Under the pieces are notes generated by a model. It was not told where the DNA came from and did no database searches. It saw only the letters and a list, made by a program, of their open reading frames with translations. The position numbers were made by a program, and so were the translations under genes. This document shows positions 26,733 to 33,920 of a stretch of DNA of 51,709 bases, one piece after another (position 1 is the stretch's first letter; every line of letters begins with the position of its first letter). The DNA is from Opitutaceae bacterium (lineage in GTDB: Bacteria > Verrucomicrobiota > Verrucomicrobiia > Opitutales > Opitutaceae): NCBI GenBank assembly GCA_016715765.1, contig JADJZJ010000027.1:1-51709 (forward strand), read 5' to 3'.

Positions 26733-28122
26733 GCGCGACGGGCGTTGGAGAGTTCCTGGAGGCGGCGGGTGAATCGGGGGTGGGATCGCCCCCGCTCAGT
26801 CGCGCGAAGTGCACGGCCTTGAATTTCTCCGGCACGATGGCGTCGGCCTCGGTCGTGCCGTCAATGCAGACGGGAAAGATGAACACCGCCCCGTCCGCCA
26901 TGCCGCGCGTCCGGTCCACGGCATAGTTCCATTCGCGCCGGAAATAGGCCTCGTGCCGCCGCTGGGTCGTTGCCGATATGACGGGCAGGAAAAAGGAGCA
27001 GCGGGCGATGTTGCCGCGGATCTTGCGGTCGTAGTCGTCCCCGCTTTCCAGGCGGTCCATGTCAAACCAGGTGGTGATGCCGGCGGCGTCGAGCCCGGCC
27101 TTGAGTTTCTGCACGGCGGGCAGGTCCTCGCGGGCGTAGCTGATGAAGACCGCGTTTTCCGGCATCTCCCGGGCGGGCGACAGGAACCGGAGCGGCGAGG
27201 CCGAGCCGCCGGCCGGGGCCGCCGGCACGACCCGGCGCGCCATCCAGCGGCGGTGCAACTCGGCCACAAACGCCTCCGCCCCGGAGAACATCCGCGTGCG
27301 CACGCTGACCTGCTGGAGGAAGGAAACGAGCCGCACGTCGGTCAGGCTGTGGCTGTCGGCAAGGATTTCGCCGACGTCGCGCGGATCGGAGAGGCGCCGG
27401 CGCTTGGTCATGCGCAGGAAGAGCCGCGCCAGCCAGTTGGAAAAATCGCTGCCGATGACGAGCAGGTGGTTGTGCTCGAGGGCGTGGAAAAGTTTCTCCG
27501 GCGTGAGGTGCTCGCTCTGCAGCGCACAGACGAACTCGAGCATGTCCTCGTCGGAGATGACATAGGTCGGCGAGGCCGAGAGCCGGCCGAGCAGGTGGTA
27601 GACCACGGGGCGCTGCAGGTCGTCGCGCTCGACCGGCAGGTCGACGACGCGGTTGGGCGCGTAGGCGATCACCTCGGTGTTGGCCGCACCGCCGAAGCGG
27701 ACCTGGTTGACCGCCTGCTCGAGCAGCGGATCGAACGTCATGGAGACGTAGAGGTTGAAGTCCGTGATCTCCGCGAGCTGCCGCAGCGGCAGCGGCGGCT
27801 GGAATGCCGCCTCGCGCATGATCGTGCGCAGCCGCGTGTAGGCCTCCTCGCGCCGGCCGTGGTTGGTCAGGTAGCAGCAGACGACGTCGTTGAGCGCGAG
27901 TGGCCGGGCGAGCGGCGCGGTGTCGACGTTGAGCCGGGCGGCCAGCTTTTCGGCGAGCCATTCCAGCAGGAGCCGCGGGCCGGACTCGGTCTCAACCTTG
28001 AGGAGCTCGGGACCGACGATGGGGATGACTCGCTTCTCCTCGATGTAGTTGAGCAGGTCGTCCCAGACATCGTCGTTGAACGATGCGGCCGAGACAGGTT
28101 CAGGAGCGGTTTCGGGATTCAT
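26729..28122 (-). CDS. SIR2-like-TIR domain protein, with a likely 1-base frameshift near its 3' end
   Basis: ATG at 28120-28122. Residues 20-300 resemble the SIR2_2 group but are degenerate: IPIVGPEL (33-40) replaces the GAG nucleotide loop and SMTFDP (127-132) replaces TNYD, while H176 in VVYHLLG could match the catalytic His. Residues 322-450 form a TIR domain (VFISYAREDLPAVQ, FFLPVISATTQRR), with the putative NADase Glu at E397 in YFRREW. As sequenced, the frame runs out of register to 26242 inside the next gene. Adding one base to the G5 run at 26776-26780 restores a natural ending (FTRRLQELSNARRA) and a TGA that overlaps the STAND ATG as ATGA. The intended product is therefore about 464 residues. 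It is cytosolic, and a probable NAD-cleaving or signalling effector. Confidence 0.8.
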
Positions 28123-28189
28123 CGTGAGTAGGGGCAAACTCTGATCGTGCGCTGTTCAACGGCTCGACCTCCGCGGTATGGCAGATGAA

Positions 28190-28290
28190 TGGTTCATTAA
28201 ACGTTCAGCGTTAAACGTTGAATGTTGAGCGTTCGCCCTTCGCTCAGCAGCGCGGCGGGTTGTTCCGCGGATCGTCCTGCGGCGTGACGA
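28190..28290. repeat. AACGTTGAA-type repeat plus remnant of a TIR-TPR gene tail
   Basis: Short direct motifs (AACGTT, GTTGAATGTTGAGCGTT) at 28198-28224 are followed by a stretch that on the minus strand reads DDPRNNPPRC and stop. The genuine end of the TIR-TPR gene at 29834 reads DDPRNNAPLF and stop. The DNA of both regions shares TTGTTCCGCGGATCGTCC exactly and is about 80% similar over some 60 bases by eye (28225-28280 against 29815-29870). It looks like a duplicated gene end left on the far side of the M20 gene. Confidence 0.55.
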
Positions 28291-28358
28291 TGCCCGGTCG
28301 CTCGCGCGCGGGTGCACATTGCACGGGAAGCCCGGAAAGTTGGCTTGGCCGGCATGAC

Positions 28359-29759
28359 TCATCGCTTCGCCAGCAATTCGAGCACCGCGGCGGTCATCGA
28401 GGTGACGGCGGTCTTGAGCGTGGGTTCGGGCTCCGGTGCGAAACCGAAATTGTGGTTGGACGGGACCGGGATGCCCGTGCGTTTGCTCTCCTCGAACTTC
28501 CCGGGGGCGGTGGCCCCCACCCACCAGATGCAGATCGGCACCCTCTCCACCGTGCGGCCGTAGAACGTGAAGTCCTCCGCGGCCGTGATCGGCGACGAGG
28601 CGGCCACCCGGTCGGCGCCGAACCAGTCGGTGAAGGTCGCCGCCAACCGGCGCGTCAGCTTCGCCTCGTTGACGGTGGCCGGCGAGGTCTCGTCGGTGAC
28701 CGTCACCACCGGCAGCCGGTCGGCCGGCACGCCCGCGGCCTCGGCCGTGCCCCGGCAGATCCGGCGGATGGACGCGATCAGCCTGTCCATCACCTCTTCC
28801 TCGTAGCTCCGCAGCGTCAGCTCGAGCTTCACCTCGTCGGAGATGATGTTGCGCTTCGTGCCGCCGCGGATCGTGCCGACGGTGACGACGGCGGTCTTCC
28901 CGGGCTTCACCTCGCGGCTGACGATGGTCTGCAGCGCGAGCACGATCTGCGACGCGAGCACGACCGGGTCCTTGGCCGTGTCGGGCGCCGAGCCGTGTCC
29001 GCTCACGCCGCGCACCTGGATGTCGAGCGAGCTGACGTTGGCCAGGAACGGCCCCTCCCCGTAGCCGATTTTCCCCGCAGGCAGGTAGGCGACGGTGTGC
29101 AGGGCCAGCGCATAGTCGGGTTTCGGAAAGCGCGTGTAGAGTCCGTCGGCCAGCATCGCGCGGGCGCCGGCGACGATCTCCTCGGCCGGCTGGGCGACAA
29201 AGACAATGGTGCCGCTCCACCGGTCCTTGAGGGCGCTCAGCACGCGCGCCGTGCCGATGAGGCCGGTCACGTGTGTGTCATGGGCGCAGGCATGCATGGC
29301 CGGACGGTCGTTGCCCGAAAGATCCTTCACGATGGCGGTGCTGGCGTAGGGCAGGCCCGTCGCCTCCCTGATCGGCAGCGCATCCATGTCGCCGCGCACG
29401 AGGACAGTCGGGCCGGGACCGTTGCGCAGCACGCCGACGACGCCGGTGTTTCCCACTTTCTCCGTCACCTCGAGGCCGAGCCCGCGCCACTCCGCCGCGA
29501 TCATGCCCGCGGTCCGCACCTCCATGAAGGACAGCTCGGGATGGGCGTGCAGGTCCCGGTAGATCGCCTCGAGCGACGCATATTCGGCATCGACCTTCCG
29601 GGTGACGGCTTCCCGCAGTTCGGGCGTGGCGGACAGGACCGGGCCCACGAGCAAACCCATCGCCAGCACGAATCGGCGCAGCCCGGAACCTTCAAATTTC
29701 AATGCTGCACGTGGAGCGCTCAAGCCGGAGATCGGGACGCTGCGGGCGGTGGTTTTCAT
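28359..29759 (-). CDS. Exported M20 family amidohydrolase/peptidase
   Basis: A 466-residue metal-dependent amidohydrolase of the hippurate hydrolase/IAA-amino-acid hydrolase type. Metal-site landmarks: RGDMDALPI, HACAHDTH (usual HACGHD with Gly replaced by Ala), QPAEEIVAGA with the catalytic Glu, LHTVAYLPAG, and the final His in PSNHNFGFAPE. A hydrophobic stretch at residues 30-45 (FVLAMGLLVGPVLSA) is a signal peptide, with an unusually long repeat-like N-terminal lead (residues 8-27). Unlike its neighbours it has a perfect AGGAGG eight bases before the ATG. It is the odd member inside the TIR/STAND cluster, flanked by two similar gene-tail sequences, so it may have been inserted. Confidence 0.9.
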   Translation of the reverse strand: MKTTARSVPISGLSAPRAALKFEGSGLRRFVLAMGLLVGPVLSATPELREAVTRKVDAEYASLEAIYRDLHAHPELSFMEVRTAGMIAAEWRGLGLEVTEKVGNTGVVGVLRNGPGPTVLVRGDMDALPIREATGLPYASTAIVKDLSGNDRPAMHACAHDTHVTGLIGTARVLSALKDRWSGTIVFVAQPAEEIVAGARAMLADGLYTRFPKPDYALALHTVAYLPAGKIGYGEGPFLANVSSLDIQVRGVSGHGSAPDTAKDPVVLASQIVLALQTIVSREVKPGKTAVVTVGTIRGGTKRNIISDEVKLELTLRSYEEEVMDRLIASIRRICRGTAEAAGVPADRLPVVTVTDETSPATVNEAKLTRRLAATFTDWFGADRVAASSPITAAEDFTFYGRTVERVPICIWWVGATAPGKFEESKRTGIPVPSNHNFGFAPEPEPTLKTAVTSMTAAVLELLAKR

Positions 29760-29833
29760 TTTCGACTCCTCCTGATTGGTCTGTGCACTGAGCGTTTCGG
29801 TTGGACGCTGATCGTTGGGTGCTCGCTCTTCGC

Positions 29834-32170
29834 TCAGAAGAGCGGGGCGTTGTTCCGCGGATCGTCCAGCAGGGCCTGGAACCGCGGATCGCCGTGCAGC
29901 GTGCTGTAGCTGCGTTTCATTTCATGGACGTTCAGCAGGACCGTCGACGGCGCCCGCAGCAGCCGGGCGTATTCCACCAGCGCCTTCTCCTTCTCCCCGA
30001 CCCAATCATAAGTGAAGGCACGGAAGGCGGCATAGGTGACGCCGTCGAGGGCATCGCGGGACTCAGGCAACAGCGCCACGCTGCGCTCGACGCAGCGCAG
30101 TGCCTCCTCCTTGTGACCGAGGATCACTTCCATGCCGGCGAGAAAGGAAAACAGCCGGACGCTGTTGGGCTCCCGCTCCAACTTGGCGCGCAATTCGGCG
30201 GGAAAGTCTCCCAACCGCTTTCGCGCATTTTCCAAGTCACCCAGCGCGTAATAGTTGAATGCCGCCGCATAGGCCTGCTCGTAATGCGGAACCCCATCCT
30301 CGTCATAGTAAGGCTGCAGCCGGTCCAGGCGGACCGCCTCCGCATAGTTGCCGAGGGTCACGGCCCAATTCTGACGCAGGCTGATGCCCAGCGGGGAATC
30401 CAACTGCTCCGGACTCAGCCGGGCGAAAAAGGCGTCGCCCTCGCGGGTTGAGCCGGTCGCCATGAAGTATCCATAAGCGAGTTCAAAGGCCTCCTTGAGA
30501 TCGTCCGGCAGCAGCGTGACCATCCGCCGCTTGGTCGTCAGCGCTTCATCCCAGCGCCGGCCCGACCGCAGGGTGGCCAGCAGGTTGCGCTGGTAGGCGA
30601 GGTTCGCCGGGTCCAGTTCGGTGGCGCGCCGCGCATTGACCAGCGACTGGGCCCAGCGGCCCTGCCGGCGCTGGATCAGCGCGAGCGAATTGAAGACCGT
30701 CGGCGAATTGGGCTGCATCCGGGCCCGCCGCTCAAACTGCTCGGCCGCACGATCGTAGTCGCGGAAGCCATAGTAATAATAGGTCCCCAGGCTGCTGAAC
30801 ACCTCGGGATCATCCGGCGCCAGTTGCACCGCCCGCTCGATGGCGGCCTTGGCCCGGGCCATGTAGGCATCCATGTCGTCGTAGGTGAGGAAATACCAGT
30901 AGGCGCAGGAAGCCGCGAGGTCGCCCCAGGCCTGGGCGAAATTCGGGTCGAGATCCACGGCGCCCTGGAGCAGGGCGATGTGCCGGGACCGGGCCGCCGG
31001 CGTGTTGCCCTCGCGGTTGATGATGTCGCGGGCACGGAGAAACAGGTCGTAGGCGGCGGGATTCTCGGTCGGCTTGCGGGCGATGAGCAATTTTTCCTCG
31101 GGCGAGAGCGCCGCCTGCAACGCGCCGGCAATCTGCTGGGAGAGTTCGGCCTGGATGCCGAAGATATCCGTGAGGTCGCGGTCGTAGGACTTGGCCCAGA
31201 CGTGCTCGTCGGTGCCCGCATGGATCAACTGGCCGGTGACGCGCACCTTGTTGCCCGAACGGCGGACGCTGCCCTCGAGGATGTAGGTCACGCCCAGCTC
31301 CTGCGCGATCTGCTTCATGGGCTTCGTCGTGCTGCGGTACGACATCACCGAGGTGCGCGAGACGACCCGCAGTTCGCGGACGAGCGCCAGGTTCGTGAGG
31401 ATATCCTCGTGCATGCCGTCCGTGAAGAAGGCGCTGTCCTTGTCGTCGCTCATGTTGGTGAACGGCAGGACGGCGATGGATTTGTCGGACACCCGCGCGG
31501 CCGTCAGCGCGGGCGGAGCAATCTTGTTCTCCGCCGGCGGCACCACTGGCGGAGCGGCGGCCGGCTCGGACTTGCGCCACAAGAAGACCCCGGCCACGAC
31601 CGCCACGATGGCGACTGCGCCCACACCCCAGATCCACGCGGGCATCGATTTCTTTGCCGCCGGGGTCGCAGACCCCGGTTTCGAGGCCTCGACGTGACCA
31701 GCGAATGGTTTGGCGGTCGCCGCCTTTGGCTCCTCCAGCAATTTCTTCACCTGCCCCACGAATTGCGGCGTCGGCACGCCATGCTCCAGCCGGGTCCACT
31801 GCACGCGCATGAACTCGTCCGGCACGAGCGCTTCCGACTCCTTCGTGGCATCGGTCACCACCGGCAGGAGAAAGGGCACGCCGGCGGCCATGTCATGGGT
31901 GCGCTCCACGGCCAGCTTCCACTCGCGCCGGAAATATCCCTCGCCGCGCGACTGCGTCTGGGCCGAGATGATCGGGACAAACAGGGTGCAGGTGCGGATC
32001 TGCGTGCGGATCTTCGCGTCCCAGGAATCGCCGCCGCGCAGCTCGTTCTGATCGAACCACACCTCGACGCCAAAGGCCCGGAGGGCATCGGCAATGCGGC
32101 GGGCTGCGTCGGTATCCTCACGGGCATAGCTGAGGAAAACGGCGCCCGGTGTGGGGGCTTGGACTGGCAT
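29834..32170 (-). CDS. TIR-TM-TolB-like-TPR protein
   Basis: A 778-residue protein. TIR domain at 9-145 (VFLSYAREDTDAARRIADAL, VPIISAQTQSR), with putative catalytic Glu E83 in YFRREWK. A linker contains an in-frame palindrome (SKPGSATPA, DNA 31660-31680). Membrane helix at about 176-199 (MPAWIWGVGAVAIVAVVAGV). Residues 230-355 match the TolB-N-like region also found in class III adenylate cyclase proteins (KSIAVLPFTNMS, YILEGSVRRSGNKVRVTGQL, HVWAKSYDRDLTDIF). About ten TPRs run to the end. The TIR is therefore cytosolic and the TPRs probably periplasmic, suggesting an envelope sensor that drives TIR signalling. It is divergent from the SLOG gene with an 85-base shared promoter region. Confidence 0.92.
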   Translation of the reverse strand: MPVQAPTPGAVFLSYAREDTDAARRIADALRAFGVEVWFDQNELRGGDSWDAKIRTQIRTCTLFVPIISAQTQSRGEGYFRREWKLAVERTHDMAAGVPFLLPVVTDATKESEALVPDEFMRVQWTRLEHGVPTPQFVGQVKKLLEEPKAATAKPFAGHVEASKPGSATPAAKKSMPAWIWGVGAVAIVAVVAGVFLWRKSEPAAAPPVVPPAENKIAPPALTAARVSDKSIAVLPFTNMSDDKDSAFFTDGMHEDILTNLALVRELRVVSRTSVMSYRSTTKPMKQIAQELGVTYILEGSVRRSGNKVRVTGQLIHAGTDEHVWAKSYDRDLTDIFGIQAELSQQIAGALQAALSPEEKLLIARKPTENPAAYDLFLRARDIINREGNTPAARSRHIALLQGAVDLDPNFAQAWGDLAASCAYWYFLTYDDMDAYMARAKAAIERAVQLAPDDPEVFSSLGTYYYYGFRDYDRAAEQFERRARMQPNSPTVFNSLALIQRRQGRWAQSLVNARRATELDPANLAYQRNLLATLRSGRRWDEALTTKRRMVTLLPDDLKEAFELAYGYFMATGSTREGDAFFARLSPEQLDSPLGISLRQNWAVTLGNYAEAVRLDRLQPYYDEDGVPHYEQAYAAAFNYYALGDLENARKRLGDFPAELRAKLEREPNSVRLFSFLAGMEVILGHKEEALRCVERSVALLPESRDALDGVTYAAFRAFTYDWVGEKEKALVEYARLLRAPSTVLLNVHEMKRSYSTLHGDPRFQALLDDPRNNAPLF

Positions 32171-32255
32171 AAGGCAATCTGTTGATGGCTATTAAGCTTA
32201 GACCTTGCCAGCCCAAACCGGCACTGGCACCCGTTGCCACACCACCTCAGGACGA
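32171..32255. promoter_or_regulatory. Shared divergent promoter region of TIR-TPR and SLOG genes
   Basis: 85 bases separate the two starts. The left half is the only AT-richer part (CTGTTGATGGCTATTAAGCT, 32179-32198) and is the likely site of opposing promoters. No Shine-Dalgarno is present on either side. The close head-to-head arrangement suggests co-expression. Confidence 0.4.
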
Positions 32256-33737
32256 ATGCCCACCCTCCCCGCCCAAGCCGGCCAACTGCCCCTGTTCCAC
32301 GTCGTCGGTTTCACCGGTCACCGCCAGCTCGCCGACCCCGCCGGCAGCGCAACGGCCGTGACCGCCATCCTCGAAGAGTTGCGCCTCGAGTCGCCCGGCG
32401 AATGGATCGCGCTCTCCTCGGCCGCCGCCGGGGCCGATCTCGTGTTTGTGCGGACCGCCCTCGACCTCGGCCTCGGCTGGGAGGCGCTGCTGCCGCTGCC
32501 CCTCGTGGACTTCGAACGCGACTTTGCCCCCGAGGCCTGGCCGGAGGTGAAGGCCCTGCTCGCCCGCGCGGAGCACATCGAGGTGTCCGCCGAACCGGGC
32601 TCGCGCGAAGAAGCCTACCTGACCGGCGGCTTCGAGATCGTGAACAATTGCGACGTGCTGCTCGCCGTGTGGGACGGGCTGCCGGCCCGCGGCAAGGGCG
32701 GCACCGCCGACGTGGTTGCCTACGCCCGCGCCATGGGCCGGCCCGTGGTGATCATCAATCCCGACTCGAAGGCCGTGCGCCGCGAAAATTTCGAGGAGCT
32801 CCGGCTGCACGATGCCAACCTGCGTTTCCTGAACAGCGTGCCCGGCGGCGCGAGTCCCGCGGGCGACAGCTCCCTCGACCGCGTGGCCGCGTTTCAGCGC
32901 AAGGTGGACGATGCCGCCACGCACAGTTCGCCGCATTTCCGCCGCCTGATCGCGCTCACGCTGGGCCTGCATGTGACGGCCACCGCCCTGGCCACCGCCG
33001 CCCTCGCCTTTGGCTGGCATTGGAGTCCGCTGCCCTGGGGCAAGCTCCTCTGCCTGCTCGGAGCGCTGGGCGTGGCGCTGATCGTGCGCTACCGCCGGAC
33101 CCAGCACAACTGGACCCGCTGCCGTCTCGCCGCGGAGATCACGCGCTCGGCCCTCGCGATCTGGGGCCTGCCGCGGGCGACCCGGCTCTTCGCCGACTTC
33201 GACTGGTCGGGGCTCGAGCCGCTGCGCCGTTCACTCGACGTGCTCCACCGGCGTGCCGCCCGCGAGGCCCGGCCGGATTTCGACACCTTCAAGCAGCACT
33301 ATCTCGCCGGCCGCATTGACGACCAGATGGCGTATTTCACGCGGCAGGAGAAAAAGGCCATCCCGCTGCTCGCGCGGCTGCGCTTTGGCTTCACGGCCAG
33401 TTCAGTCCTGGCGATTCTTTTCACCGTCGGCTATGCGCTGGAAGGCACGCTGCACTGGGAGGTGCCGCCGTTCGTCGAGGAGTTCTTCTTTCACTTCGGA
33501 CCGATCATCCTGCCCGTGCTGGCCGCCGCGTTCATCTCGCTCATTTCCATCAACGACCTGCACCGCCGCGTGGCCCGATACCGCGAGATGTGCATCCGGC
33601 TCGGCACCGTGAAAAAGGAAATCGCGCACAGCCAGACCTGGGCGGGACTCGAGCGCGCCATCGCCAAGGCCGAGCGCGTGCTGCTCCAGGAGGTGTTCGA
33701 GTGGCACTCGATCACCAGCTTCACGGAATCGCATTGA
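32256..33737 (+). CDS. SLOG domain protein fused to SLATT-like 2TM modules
   Basis: A 493-residue protein from ATG 32256. Residues 12-200 form a Rossmann-like SLOG (LOG/DprA-like) nucleotide-sensor domain: VVGFTGHRQL at 17-25, SAAAGADLVFVRTALDLG, and IVNNCDVLLAVWDGLPARGKGGTAD with the GGT loop at 148-150, then GRPVVIINPDS. Two hydrophobic pairs follow (about 231-277 and 375-432). Each is followed by a polar helical stretch (NWTRCRLAAEITRSALAIWG; EMCIRLGTVKKEIAHSQTWA) like the SLATT two-TM effector. In such systems SLOG is thought to bind a nucleotide messenger, and the TM part permeabilises the membrane. It is divergent from a TIR protein that could make the messenger. Confidence 0.8.
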   Translation: MPTLPAQAGQLPLFHVVGFTGHRQLADPAGSATAVTAILEELRLESPGEWIALSSAAAGADLVFVRTALDLGLGWEALLPLPLVDFERDFAPEAWPEVKALLARAEHIEVSAEPGSREEAYLTGGFEIVNNCDVLLAVWDGLPARGKGGTADVVAYARAMGRPVVIINPDSKAVRRENFEELRLHDANLRFLNSVPGGASPAGDSSLDRVAAFQRKVDDAATHSSPHFRRLIALTLGLHVTATALATAALAFGWHWSPLPWGKLLCLLGALGVALIVRYRRTQHNWTRCRLAAEITRSALAIWGLPRATRLFADFDWSGLEPLRRSLDVLHRRAAREARPDFDTFKQHYLAGRIDDQMAYFTRQEKKAIPLLARLRFGFTASSVLAILFTVGYALEGTLHWEVPPFVEEFFFHFGPIILPVLAAAFISLISINDLHRRVARYREMCIRLGTVKKEIAHSQTWAGLERAIAKAERVLLQEVFEWHSITSFTESH

Positions 33738-33920
33738 GGCGGGTCGGGAGATTTCCGGGCAGGTTATCCGCGGAGGCCGCGAAGTCTGGCGAATATCAGC
33801 GCCTGCTTCAGCTCACGGTCGCGGCGCAAGGCCGCTCCGGCAATCCGCCCGCCCCAGCCTAGGCGATGCGGATGTCCGGCGTTGCCGGCCGGATGTTTTC
33901 CAGCGCCGGCTGCGCCGGGG

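Noticed and set aside
28156..29220. Alternative minus-strand frame across the M20 gene and its downstream repeat
   Set aside because: Arg-rich shadow of the M20 coding frame; only its last part overlaps the gene-tail remnant described separately.
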